Made by a program: the position numbers and the translations under genes | The notes under the pieces: model-generated | Databases searched by the model: none | Told to the model about the DNA's origin: nothing | Seen by the model: the letters and a program-made list of their open reading frames with translations, nothing else | In this document: positions 43,553 to 51,137 of the stretch, piece after piece | Layout: the number at the start of each line of letters is the position of its first letter | Numbering within the stretch: position 1 is the stretch's first letter | Source of the DNA: Chryseobacterium binzhouense | Lineage (GTDB): Bacteria; Bacteroidota; Bacteroidia; Flavobacteriales; Weeksellaceae | Assembly (NCBI RefSeq): GCF_007474545.1 | Contig: NZ_VKOG01000001.1 | Location: forward strand, 310,001-374,000 | DNA length: 64,000 bases | Reading direction: 5' to 3'

Positions 43553-44461
43553 ATGAAAATCGAATACGCCATCATCATTAAAAATAAAACCCGCCTCGAG
43601 TCTTTGGTCGAAAGATTCAACACGCAGGCTCAGGCGAAGTTTTATATTGAAAGTTCCGGAGGAAATTTTAAGGAATATGTGGATGAACACGAAAAATTCG
43701 GTCAGTCATTTGTGGAAGTTCAGACACAGCTTTCCAAAATCATTAAAAATAAAGTGATTGAAAGGGAGTTTGTTCCTTCTTATATTTTCTCTGAAAACAA
43801 CCTGATTGTGGTGGTCGGACAGGACGGTTTGGTAGCCAATGTTGCCAAATACTCCAAACACATTCCGATCATTGCGGTGAATCCCGATCCCGAAAGATAT
43901 GACGGCGTTTTGCTTCCATTCACCGCAAAAAACTTTTTAAAAGGAGTGCAAGCTGTGATGAACGGAAATTTTAGTTCAAAAAAAATGAAGTTTGCCGAAG
44001 CAGTGCTGAATGACGGACAAAAATTACGGGCAGTGAATGATTTATTTGTAGGAATTTCTTCCCATTCTTCCGCGAGATACAAAATTATGCTGAACGGAAA
44101 ACAAGAAACCCATTCTTCCAGCGGAATCATAGTTTCCACAAAAACAGGAAGTACAGGTTGGCTGAGTTCCATTTTCAATATGGCATTTGGAATTTTAGGC
44201 GAAACCGGATTAAAATATCCGCAGCTCAATGAAGAAGATTTGTATTTTGCAGTAAGAGAACCTTTCAAAAGCATCCGAACGCAGACCGATATCTGCAGCG
44301 GAAAACTGAAAAAAGGAAACAAATTAATCATCGAATCACTAATGCCGAATAATGGTTTTATATTTAGCGACGGAATTGAGCAGGATTTTCTACAGTTCAA
44401 CAGCGGAGCAACAGCCGAAATCAGGCTTTCTGACGATGAAGCTGTTTTAGTTTTAAATTAA
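43553..44461 (+). CDS. NAD-kinase-like protein (paralogue)
   Basis: The 302-residue protein has the ATP-NAD kinase fold marks: a glycine-rich loop GQDG at 89-92, where true NAD kinases have GGDG; AVNPDPERYDGVLLPF; and the conserved STKTGSTGW loop at 195-203. NAD kinases make NADP. The changes in the GGDG and following motif suggest altered substrate or activity. Its place in an NAD-related cluster suggests a specialised NAD or ADP-ribose kinase. The housekeeping NAD kinase is expected elsewhere in the genome. Confidence 0.8.
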   Translation: MKIEYAIIIKNKTRLESLVERFNTQAQAKFYIESSGGNFKEYVDEHEKFGQSFVEVQTQLSKIIKNKVIEREFVPSYIFSENNLIVVVGQDGLVANVAKYSKHIPIIAVNPDPERYDGVLLPFTAKNFLKGVQAVMNGNFSSKKMKFAEAVLNDGQKLRAVNDLFVGISSHSSARYKIMLNGKQETHSSSGIIVSTKTGSTGWLSSIFNMAFGILGETGLKYPQLNEEDLYFAVREPFKSIRTQTDICSGKLKKGNKLIIESLMPNNGFIFSDGIEQDFLQFNSGATAEIRLSDDEAVLVLN

Positions 44462-44470
44462 ATAATAACC

Positions 44471-44554
44471 ATGAAAACTATACTATATTTAAAAGGCGAC
44501 GCAACAACCCTCAAGTTGAAGAGAATAAATCATTATTCTATAGTAGAACTCTGA
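44471..44554 (+). pseudogene. Possible remnant of a macro-domain gene
   Basis: A 27-codon frame, 9 bases after the kinase-like gene, encodes MKTILYLKGDATTLK and then unrelated residues to a stop. The first 12 residues match the usual start of TARG1/Poa1-like macro-domain proteins (xYxKGDAT). The sequence then loses similarity and runs into a dispersed repeat, as if the rest of the gene had been deleted. Confidence 0.4.
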
Positions 44555-44635
44555 GATCTTAGCTGAGTAGAACGCCTTTGCGAACTTAAACACAGTTAGT
44601 AATAAATAAAACCTTTGCGGTCTTTGCGTTAAAAA
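44551..44635. repeat. CTTTGCG-type intergenic repeat, copy 1
   Basis: GCCTTTGCGAACTTAAA, then AGTAATAA, and CTTTGCGGTCTTTGCGTTAA. Similar segments occur at 45722-45810 and 46360-46445. Confidence 0.7.
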
Positions 44636-44647
44636 AATAAAACAATC

Positions 44648-45082
44648 ATGAAAACAACAACTTTATACAGACCCGTCGGAGAAAAAGAAATGCTCTTAAT
44701 CATCGAAAGCAATTACAGAAAATTCCCTCCAAGACTAAACTGGCAACCCATTTTCTACCCCGTTCTGAATGAAGAATACGCTTCCGAAATCGCAGAAAAA
44801 TGGAACACACGAGACGAAGCCGGAAATTATCTCGGTTTTGTTACGAAGTTTGAAGTTTCTGAGGAAGTTGTCAGCAAATATCCCTCACAAAACGTAGGAG
44901 CAAGAAATCACAACGAACTCTGGATTCCTTCCGAAGAACTTGAAGAATTTAATCAAGCCATTATCGGAAGGATCGAAGTACCGAAAGTTTTCATTGGAAA
45001 AGATTTTAAAAAGGCGGCAAATAAAGAGATAGAAAATTTATTATTAAAAATTAACAATGAAAATCAATTTAAAAAAATATAA
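44648..45082 (+). CDS. Unknown protein, possible ADP-ribosyltransferase-like fold
   Basis: The 144-residue protein starts MKTTTLYRPVGEKEMLLI and has FPPRLNWQPIFYPVLN, then NHNELWIPSEELEEF. I recall similar proteins annotated as ADP-ribosylation/crystallin J1-like. An N-terminal pattern (xLYRP...L..I) faintly resembles ADP-ribosyltransferase folds such as KptA and DarT; this is speculation. It overlaps the DUF4291 gene by 26 bases, so the two are translated together. Confidence 0.6.
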   Translation: MKTTTLYRPVGEKEMLLIIESNYRKFPPRLNWQPIFYPVLNEEYASEIAEKWNTRDEAGNYLGFVTKFEVSEEVVSKYPSQNVGARNHNELWIPSEELEEFNQAIIGRIEVPKVFIGKDFKKAANKEIENLLLKINNENQFKKI

Positions 45083-45692
45083 AGAACAGCTACAGGATTG
45101 GCCGGAAAAAGGCTATCATATCATGTCTCAGTATGATGAAGATAAAATTATTGTCTACCAGTCGTATCGGAAAGAAATAGGTCAATTTGCCGTTAAAAAT
45201 CAATACTTTGGCGGAGCATTCAGTCTGGAAAGAATGACGTGGATAAAACCGAATTTTCTTTGGATGATGTTCCGAAACGGTTGGGGAACAAAAGAAGGGC
45301 AGGAATCTGTTCTCGCCATTCATTTGAAGATGGATGCTTTTAAAAATTATCTGAAAAATGCAGTCTATTCTTCATACAACGAGAAATTAGGAATTTCAAG
45401 GGAAGAATGGCAGAATCAGGTGAAAGAATCTTCTGTGAGACTGCAATGGGATCCGGATCACGATCCTTTCGGAAACAAACTGGAAAGAAGAGCGATTCAG
45501 ATTGGTTTGAGAAATGACTTCATTAAATCCTTTGCTAAAGAAGACCTCCTTTTGATTGAAGATATTTCAGATTTTGTTAAAGAACAGCACCAGTTTGTTT
45601 TGAATGATGATTTAGACAATTTAGTTCTTCCGGAAGAAAAACCGTTATTGTTTGATGATGAAGATTTAAATAAGAAATTAAGGTTAAAATAA
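45057..45692 (+). CDS. DUF4291 domain protein
   Basis: The 211-residue protein matches DUF4291: IIVYQSYRKEIGQFAVKNQ, FSLERMTWIKPNFLWMMFRN, GWGTKEGQE, and the VRLQWDPDHDPFGNKLERRA signature (quoted to 20) with IQIGLRN. The biochemistry is unknown. The conserved R-W-D-H-D residues look catalytic. It overlaps the preceding gene and sits in the cluster before the macro domain. Confidence 0.85.
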   Translation: MKINLKKYKEQLQDWPEKGYHIMSQYDEDKIIVYQSYRKEIGQFAVKNQYFGGAFSLERMTWIKPNFLWMMFRNGWGTKEGQESVLAIHLKMDAFKNYLKNAVYSSYNEKLGISREEWQNQVKESSVRLQWDPDHDPFGNKLERRAIQIGLRNDFIKSFAKEDLLLIEDISDFVKEQHQFVLNDDLDNLVLPEEKPLLFDDEDLNKKLRLK

Positions 45693-45721
45693 TGCTTATC
45701 CAAATTTCATGTCATGAAAAG

Positions 45722-45810
45722 CTCTCTGTGAACTTAGTTAAGTGAAACGGCTTTGCGAACTTAAAAGCATATAGTAGTAACAAAAAATTTTGCGGACTTT
45801 GTGTTAAAAA
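45722..45810. repeat. CTTTGCG-type intergenic repeat, copy 2
   Basis: AAGTGAAACGGCTTTGCGAAC, given in part, then AGTAGTAAC and TTTGCGGACTTTGTGTTAA. Closest to copy 3. Confidence 0.7.
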
Positions 45811-45832
45811 CTAAAACAAAATAAACACAACG

Positions 45833-46342
45833 ATGGAAATTGAATTAATAAAAGGTGACATCACTAAAATAAATACGGAAGCCATTGTGAATGCAGCCAA
45901 TTCTTCATTATTGGGAGGAGGTGGAGTAGACGGAGCCATTCATCGGGCAGGAGGAAAAAAGATTCTTGATGAGTGTTTAGAAATCCGAAAACGACAGGGC
46001 AAATGCAAAACAGGAGAAGCCGTTGTTACAACCGGTGGAAATCTCCCTGCGAAATACGTCATTCATACCGTTGGTCCGGTCTGGAATGGAGATGAAGAAA
46101 AAGGGTCGAAATTATTGGCAAACTGTTATTATAATTCATTGAAATTAGCAGAAAGTCTGAATGTTAAAACCATTGCTTTTCCCAACATCAGTACAGGAAT
46201 TTATCGGTTCCCAAAAGAATTGGCTGCTAAAATTGCCATAGATGAGGTGAAAAACTCTACATCGGAGATCATTGAAAAAGTTATTTTCGTATGTTTTGAT
46301 GATGAAAATGAGGAAATTTACAGAACACTGTTAAAAGAATAA
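45833..46342 (+). CDS. Macro-domain protein (O-acetyl-ADP-ribose deacetylase, YmdB type)
   Basis: The 169-residue protein has the macro-domain marks [20 protein letters not shown] and VIHTVGPVW, and [12 protein letters not shown] before the end. MacroD-type domains hydrolyse O-acetyl-ADP-ribose, made by sirtuins, and ADP-ribose on acidic residues. It lies between DUF4291 and the Sir2 gene, which makes the sirtuin product a likely substrate. A leader with a dispersed repeat precedes it. Confidence 0.92.
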   Translation: MEIELIKGDITKINTEAIVNAANSSLLGGGGVDGAIHRAGGKKILDECLEIRKRQGKCKTGEAVVTTGGNLPAKYVIHTVGPVWNGDEEKGSKLLANCYYNSLKLAESLNVKTIAFPNISTGIYRFPKELAAKIAIDEVKNSTSEIIEKVIFVCFDDENEEIYRTLLKE

Positions 46343-46359
46343 TACAGAATAATAGTTTT

Positions 46360-46445
46360 TGTAAGCTTCGCTAAGTGAAACGGCTTTGCGAACTAAAAAC
46401 GTTTAGTAGTAACAAAAAAACTTTGTGGTCTTTGCGTTAAAAATA
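46360..46445. repeat. CTTTGCG-type intergenic repeat, copy 3
   Basis: CTTCGCTAAGTGAAACGGC, TTTGCGAACTAAAAACG, AGTAGTAAC, then CTTTGTGGTCTTTGCGTTAA. Very like copy 2. Confidence 0.7.
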
Positions 46446-46473
46446 ATACAAAAACAATGAAAAACTAAAACAA

Positions 46474-47160
46474 ATGAAAAAACTAACCATATTAACCGGC
46501 GCCGGAATCAGTGCCGAAAGCGGAATAAAAACTTTCAGAGACGGAGACGGTCTTTGGGAAAATCATAGCATCACAGATGTGGCAAGTCCGGAAGGATGGC
46601 GAAAAGACAGAGCTTTGGTTCTTGAGTTTTACAACCAGAGACGAAGACAGCTTCACGAAGTCGAGCCGAATGATGCACACCGATTATTGGCAGAACTGGA
46701 AAAACATTTTGAAGTTCAGATCATTACCCAGAATATTGATGATCTGCATGAAAGAGCAGGTTCAACCAATATTTTACATTTACACGGCGAATTATTCAAA
46801 TCCTGTTCCTGCAACAATAAAAACCTGATTTACGAGCAGAAAGACGACATTAACATCGGCGATAAAGCAGAAGACGGAGCGCAGCTAAGACCATTTATTG
46901 TCTGGTTCGGAGAAGATGTTCCGCTGATGAAAGAAGCTACGAAAATGGCAAAAGAAGCAGATATTTTTATTGTTATCGGAACTTCTTTACAGGTGTATCC
47001 TGCAGCGGGATTGCTACATAATATCAAGGATGACTGTCTTTTAATCGTGATCAATCCCAACGAAACAGGTTTCGGATACGGACAAAGAGCTGTTGTGATG
47101 AAAGAAACCGCAACGCAGGGAATGAAACTGCTTTTTGACAAACTCGTAAATCTTGCATAA
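46474..47160 (+). CDS. cobB: Sir2-family NAD-dependent protein deacylase
   Basis: The 228-residue protein has GAGISAESGI (9-18), QNID (86-89) and catalytic His104 in LHLHGEL. Tyr53 and Arg56 in FYNQRRRQ match the Y-xx-R pattern of class III sirtuins that remove succinyl and malonyl groups. The zinc cysteine pairs are mostly absent (only CSC at 111-113), as in other Bacteroidota. The reaction consumes NAD and yields O-acyl-ADP-ribose and nicotinamide. Its stop overlaps the next ATG (TAATG), so coupled translation with the ADP-ribosylglycohydrolase is likely. Confidence 0.94.
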   Translation: MKKLTILTGAGISAESGIKTFRDGDGLWENHSITDVASPEGWRKDRALVLEFYNQRRRQLHEVEPNDAHRLLAELEKHFEVQIITQNIDDLHERAGSTNILHLHGELFKSCSCNNKNLIYEQKDDINIGDKAEDGAQLRPFIVWFGEDVPLMKEATKMAKEADIFIVIGTSLQVYPAAGLLHNIKDDCLLIVINPNETGFGYGQRAVVMKETATQGMKLLFDKLVNLA

Positions 47161-48107
47161 TGGAAAATATTGTAAAAGCTGGAATTTTCGGCGTTTGTGT
47201 GGGTGATGCGTTGGGCGTTCCTGTAGAATTTAAAAGCAGAGAAAATTTAAAAGTGTTTCCCGTTGAAAATATGCGGGAATTCGGATCGTGGAACCAGCCG
47301 AAAGGAACATGGAGCGACGACAGTTCGTTAACGCTTTGCATTGCAGACGAACTCACAAAAGGCTATGATCTGGAAAAAATAGGACAAAGCTTTGTGAAGT
47401 GGGTAAAATACGGACATTGGACGGCTCACGGAAGATTATTCGATATTGGAGGAACAACAAGGCATTCTATCGCAAGATTAATAAAAGGAGAAAGCGCAAA
47501 ATTTTCGGGAAATATTTTCGAAGAAGATAACGGAAACGGTTCCTTAATGAGAACACTTCCGTTGGCGTTCTATCTTAAAGACGAAGAAAATATTGAAAAA
47601 CTTTATCAGACAGTAAAAGAAGTCTCTGCAATCACACACGGACATTTTCGTTCAGTGTTTGCCTGCTTTGTTTATGTAATTTTTGCCATTGAATTAATCA
47701 AAGGAAAAGATAAAAAAGAAGCGTATCAATATACTCAGAAATTGGTGTTGCAATTTTCAGAAATTCAAGGTTTTAACCCAAAAGAGATACAGCTTTTTGA
47801 CAGGGTTTTAAAGAATGATATTTCAGAATATCATGAAGATTCCATCAGTTCGGGAGGCTACGTTCTTCACAGTCTGGAAGCTTCATTATGGTGTTTTCTG
47901 AACTCTGAAAATTATGCTGAAGCCGTTTTAAAAGCCGTCAATCTGGGAGAAGATACCGACACAACCGGCGCCATAACAGGTGGAATTGCCGGAATATATT
48001 ACGGTTTTGAAAGTATTCCGAAAGAGTGGATTGATGTTTTGGCGAGAAAGGAGGATATTGAGACATTGTGTGAGAGATTAGAAAATAAATTAAAAATTAA
48101 ACCATGA
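47160..48107 (+). CDS. ADP-ribosylglycohydrolase (DraG/ARH family)
   Basis: The 315-residue protein has GDALGVPVEF at 15-24, the metal-binding SDDSS at 52-56, DIGGTTRHS, NGSLMR, and a C-terminal NLGEDTDTTGAITGG loop. ARH enzymes remove ADP-ribose from proteins (Arg or Ser) or nucleic acids, or hydrolyse O-acetyl-ADP-ribose. It overlaps the sirtuin by one base and KptA by four (ATGA). Confidence 0.92.
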   Translation: MENIVKAGIFGVCVGDALGVPVEFKSRENLKVFPVENMREFGSWNQPKGTWSDDSSLTLCIADELTKGYDLEKIGQSFVKWVKYGHWTAHGRLFDIGGTTRHSIARLIKGESAKFSGNIFEEDNGNGSLMRTLPLAFYLKDEENIEKLYQTVKEVSAITHGHFRSVFACFVYVIFAIELIKGKDKKEAYQYTQKLVLQFSEIQGFNPKEIQLFDRVLKNDISEYHEDSISSGGYVLHSLEASLWCFLNSENYAEAVLKAVNLGEDTDTTGAITGGIAGIYYGFESIPKEWIDVLARKEDIETLCERLENKLKIKP

Positions 48108-48646
48108 ACGAAATACAAAAGAAGAAAATAAGCAAATACCTAAGCTTGGTGCTTAGACACAAACCCGAAGTTATCGGGCTGAATTTAGACGAAAACGGAT
48201 GGGCAGATGTGGAAGAACTACAGGAAAAATGTGCAAAACAAAATCGCGCTTTTACACTGGAAGAATTGGATGAGTTGGTGGAAACCAACGATAAAAAACG
48301 CTTTATTTTAAACGAAGATAAAACCAGAATTCGTGCAAATCAGGGACATTCTATTAATGTCGATTTAGCTTTAAAGCCGCAACAGCCGCCGAAATTTTTG
48401 TACCACGGAACTTCAGAAGCCAATCTTGCATCCATCTTTGAAAAAGGAATTGAAAAGAGAAACAGACAGCACGTTCATCTAAGTCAGGACAAAGAAACCG
48501 CAACCAAAGTCGGAATGCGCCATGGAAAGCCTGTTATTTTAACCATTGAAACCGGGAAAATGCATGAATATGGAATGGTATTCTATCTTTCTGAAAATAA
48601 TGTTTGGCTGACTGATTTTATAGATGCAGAATATATTTTGCGATAA
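48104..48646 (+). CDS. kptA: RNA 2'-phosphotransferase (KptA/Tpt1)
   Basis: KptA moves a 2'-phosphate from RNA to NAD, producing ADP-ribose 1'',2''-cyclic phosphate and nicotinamide; some members also ADP-ribosylate or de-ADP-ribosylate RNA ends. The 180-residue protein has KYLSLVLRH (R18, H19), RANQGHS, and LYHGTSEANL (HGT at 101-103), the catalytic R-H-R-R pattern. The macro domain in the same cluster could process the product. Last of the coupled Sir2-ARH-KptA trio. Confidence 0.94.
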   Translation: MNEIQKKKISKYLSLVLRHKPEVIGLNLDENGWADVEELQEKCAKQNRAFTLEELDELVETNDKKRFILNEDKTRIRANQGHSINVDLALKPQQPPKFLYHGTSEANLASIFEKGIEKRNRQHVHLSQDKETATKVGMRHGKPVILTIETGKMHEYGMVFYLSENNVWLTDFIDAEYILR

Positions 48647-48661
48647 AAATACTCTTATAAG

Positions 48662-48670
48662 TTATCCACA
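48662..48670 (+). promoter_or_regulatory. Perfect DnaA box before the WYL gene
   Basis: TTATCCACA, exact consensus, 72 bases before the WYL gene start. A single copy, so it may be a regulatory DnaA site or chance. Confidence 0.35.
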
Positions 48671-48681
48671 AAAATTAAACA

Positions 48682-48696
48682 CGACAAGTTTTGTCG
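48682..48696. promoter_or_regulatory. Palindrome CGACAA-gtt-TTGTCG before the WYL gene
   Basis: A perfect 6-bp inverted repeat sits upstream of a TATATTTG -7 box (48708-48715), in the place of the -33 region, so a regulator bound there would block the promoter. The WYL protein itself is the natural candidate. Confidence 0.5.
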
Positions 48697-48707
48697 CATT
48701 AAGAATA

Positions 48708-48715
48708 TATATTTG
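48708..48715 (+). promoter_or_regulatory. -7 box of the WYL gene
   Basis: TATATTTG, an exact TAnnTTTG match, 19 bases before the ATG. The TTTG of the palindrome lies too close to be a normal -33 element. Confidence 0.45.
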
Positions 48716-48733
48716 TGGTAGAAACTTCTAAGA

Positions 48734-49654
48734 ATGAAAAAAGATTTTTACCTCACGAGATACGCACTGATTATTAAAAAATTAGAATCTGCACCTTCTA
48801 CCTATTCCCAGATAGAAGAATATCTGCTCAATTCTTTTGAATTTCAGGATGCAGAAATCAAAAGCTATTCTATGCGGACGCTGCAAAGAGACATCCGGGA
48901 AATTTCCAATCTTTTTAATCTCACCATTCATAATAAAAAAAGGAGGGACAACCGGTACTATATCGACAGCCGCCCCATGATGGAAGTTGATGAATATAAC
49001 CAAAAATTGCTTGAGTCTTTTCAGGTAAGCAATGCATTAAATCTTCATCCCGATTTTTCAGATTTTATTTTTTTTGAAAGCAGAAAGCCTACAGGATTAG
49101 AACATTTTTACGATCTTTTTTTTGCCATCAGAAACAAAAGAATTGTTCTGTTTGAGCATTATAATTACAAAAATAAAAAGATGACATCAAGGAAAGTTCA
49201 TCCCTTAGCGCTCAAAGAATCCAAAGACAGATGGTATCTGATTGCGGTTGACACAAAAGATAAAACCTTAAAATCATTTGGATTAGACCGGATAAATCAT
49301 CTTTCGGTAACTCCGCAGAAATTCAGAGAAAAATATAAATACAATTTTAGAGAGCATTTTAAAAATGCTTTTGGAGTGATGAATCTTACTGAGCAAAATC
49401 CGCAGAAGATTGTTCTGAAATGCAGCAGGCATCAGGGTGAATATATCAGAAGCTTTCCGCTTCACCAGTCTCAAAAAGAGGTAAAAGAAACACCGGATGA
49501 TATTTATTTCGAGTTTTTTCTTCATCCGACTTATGATTTCAGACAAGAAATTTTATCTTACGGAAAAGAGGTAAAAGTAATGGAACCCGAAAGCCTGATC
49601 AGAGAAATCAGAGAGAGTTTATCAGATTCTCTGCAGGCATATTCTGAAGACTAA
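48734..49654 (+). CDS. WYL-domain transcriptional regulator
   Basis: The 306-residue protein has an N-terminal helix-turn-helix (about 1-75; SYSMRTLQRDIREIS) and a WYL domain (about 125-210; WYLIAVDT at its core, preceded by KVHPLALKESKDR) plus a C-terminal WCX-like extension (YDFRQEILSYGKEVKV). WYL domains sense nucleic acid or nucleotide ligands and often regulate DNA-damage or defence genes. It follows KptA by 87 bases, with its own palindrome and -7 box. Confidence 0.9.
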   Translation: MKKDFYLTRYALIIKKLESAPSTYSQIEEYLLNSFEFQDAEIKSYSMRTLQRDIREISNLFNLTIHNKKRRDNRYYIDSRPMMEVDEYNQKLLESFQVSNALNLHPDFSDFIFFESRKPTGLEHFYDLFFAIRNKRIVLFEHYNYKNKKMTSRKVHPLALKESKDRWYLIAVDTKDKTLKSFGLDRINHLSVTPQKFREKYKYNFREHFKNAFGVMNLTEQNPQKIVLKCSRHQGEYIRSFPLHQSQKEVKETPDDIYFEFFLHPTYDFRQEILSYGKEVKVMEPESLIREIRESLSDSLQAYSED

Positions 49655-49703
49655 TGTAAACTGCACTCTTTTTGATTATATTTACATCTACAACCAGCAT
49701 CTT

Positions 49704-50348
49704 TTGAAAACGATTTACTTTTTTTTTCTTTTAGCATCTTCGTTTTGCTTTTCGCAGCAGAATGAAGATTTCAAAATGATAAAAACCTACTACAATCAGC
49801 ACCGCACGATGCTGAATAATGAGTTTCGGAAAAAATTTGATAAGGAAAGCAATCCGCTTTTTAAAGCTGCCGTTAAGAATGATTTTCTTTTTTTTATGAA
49901 GAAAATGGATAGCATTGAAAATGTTGCGCTTATCGGAGCTTTACTCAAAGTTAAAAATCTGGAAGATCTCAAAAAAATTAAAGCTCATCCCGTTATTGTT
50001 TCTGATCAGAATAATGCAGATCATGACCGTGAAGATAATCTTACAGTGAATGTAGAAAAAACAGCAGATTATCCCGGAGGAATCAATGCTTTGAGAAAAG
50101 AAGTTGCCGATTTATTTTATGCTGAAGGGGTATATTCTGAAAATCCCAGTCTGAAAACAGTTGTCGTATTTGTTGTTGAAAAAGACGGAACCATCAGCAA
50201 CGTAAAAGCAGAAGGAGAAAATTTTACGTTTAACAGGCAGGCAGAAATAGCTGTTTACTCAATCTCCGGCAGGTTTTCTCCGGCTTACATTAACGGTATT
50301 CCTGTAAGATACAGGTTTCGTTTTCCTTTGGCAATGAACTTTGAATAA
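49704..50348 (+). CDS. Exported protein with TonB C-terminal-like domain
   Basis: The 214-residue protein has a signal peptide (ASSFCFSQQ), a helical N-terminal half, and a C-terminal domain like TonB's: KTVVVFVVEKDGTISNVKAE and IPVRYRFRFPLAM. No ATG lies before the signal peptide, so a TTG start at 49704 is used. Similar proteins lack a membrane anchor and may act with peptidoglycan or other envelope proteins. Confidence 0.72.
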   Translation: MKTIYFFFLLASSFCFSQQNEDFKMIKTYYNQHRTMLNNEFRKKFDKESNPLFKAAVKNDFLFFMKKMDSIENVALIGALLKVKNLEDLKKIKAHPVIVSDQNNADHDREDNLTVNVEKTADYPGGINALRKEVADLFYAEGVYSENPSLKTVVVFVVEKDGTISNVKAEGENFTFNRQAEIAVYSISGRFSPAYINGIPVRYRFRFPLAMNFE

Positions 50349-50375
50349 TTTTTCACAAGTTGTTGTTTTATTATT

Positions 50376-50383
50376 TATATTTG
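50376..50383 (+). promoter_or_regulatory. -7 box of the small outer-membrane protein gene
   Basis: TATATTTG, an exact match, lies about 150 bases before the ATG at 50533; -33 unclear. Confidence 0.35.
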
Positions 50384-50532
50384 AATCAAATTTTTCTGGG
50401 AGATATTTAATCATTTAAGATATTGAAAGCGGGGAAATTTGTATTAAAAACTGAATATATTTTAAAGTATAAGCTTAAACCTGATACGGTTTAAGTTATT
50501 GAAAACTACTGAAAACGATAAATAAACTGAAT

Positions 50533-51084
50533 ATGAGAAAAATCTTTCTGGCATTATTTCTTACCGCCGGACTTTGCTCTGCACAGACTGCAGATGTTGC
50601 AGAAAAACAAAGGAAAAACGATATCGTTGCCGATCCTGTTTTGTTGATTGCAGTTCCGCTTGCCAATATTTCGTATGAAAGGCTGATTTCTGAAAACAAA
50701 GGAGTGGGTATCAATGCAATGATGCTTCTGGATCGTAAGGAAGACAGGTTTACCCAGTTTTCTGCATACTACAGAATGTATTTCGGAAAAAAATATGCTT
50801 CCGGATTTTTTCTTGAAGGTTTTATTCCTGCTACCACAAATTCCAATGATGATTATAATTATGTTTATGAGGAAACTACGGGCTTTTACTATACTTCATC
50901 TGTGAATAAAAGAAATATTACTACCGTAGGAATCGGATTTGGAGTAGGAGGAAAGTGGGTTCTGAGAAATAATCTGGTTATTGAAGCGAGTGGGGGATTG
51001 GCAAGGAGGTTTGGCGACCGGGATAACTACTCTTTTGAAGAAGTTACCGGAAAAATCATGGGCGGCATCGGATACCGGTTCTAA
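50533..51084 (+). CDS. Small outer-membrane beta-barrel protein
   Basis: The 183-residue protein has a signal peptide (TAGLCSAQ), followed by alternating hydrophobic and polar strands such as AVPLANISYERLI, FFLEGFIP, TVGIGFGVGGKWVL and a C-terminal GGIGYRF with a final Phe, the usual end of an outer-membrane barrel. It resembles small eight-stranded DUF3575-like proteins. Function unknown. Confidence 0.75.
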   Translation: MRKIFLALFLTAGLCSAQTADVAEKQRKNDIVADPVLLIAVPLANISYERLISENKGVGINAMMLLDRKEDRFTQFSAYYRMYFGKKYASGFFLEGFIPATTNSNDDYNYVYEETTGFYYTSSVNKRNITTVGIGFGVGGKWVLRNNLVIEASGGLARRFGDRDNYSFEEVTGKIMGGIGYRF

Positions 51085-51106
51085 AAATATAAAATTTGAT
51101 GATGAA

Positions 51107-51137
51107 AAGCTTAGTTTTGTACTAAGCTTATTTTTTT
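51107..51137 (+). terminator. Terminator before tadA
   Basis: AAGCTTAGT-tttgt-ACTAAGCTT (51107-51129) followed by a run of T, ending where tadA begins. Confidence 0.85.

Noticed and set aside
43780-44400. Long minus-strand frame of 206 codons opposite the NAD-kinase-like gene
   Set aside because: It lies wholly inside the kinase-like gene, has no start context or recognisable domain, and the plus-strand frame shows clear motifs. It is a shadow frame.
44551-46445. Three similar repeats as a CRISPR array
   Set aside because: They are 85-90 bases long, diverged, and separated by whole genes, not by spacers of even length. No cas gene is near.
48662-48670. Single perfect DnaA box as evidence for an origin
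   Set aside because: There is only one copy in a short intergenic gap beside a regulator. The cluster at 21.6-22.4 kb is far stronger.
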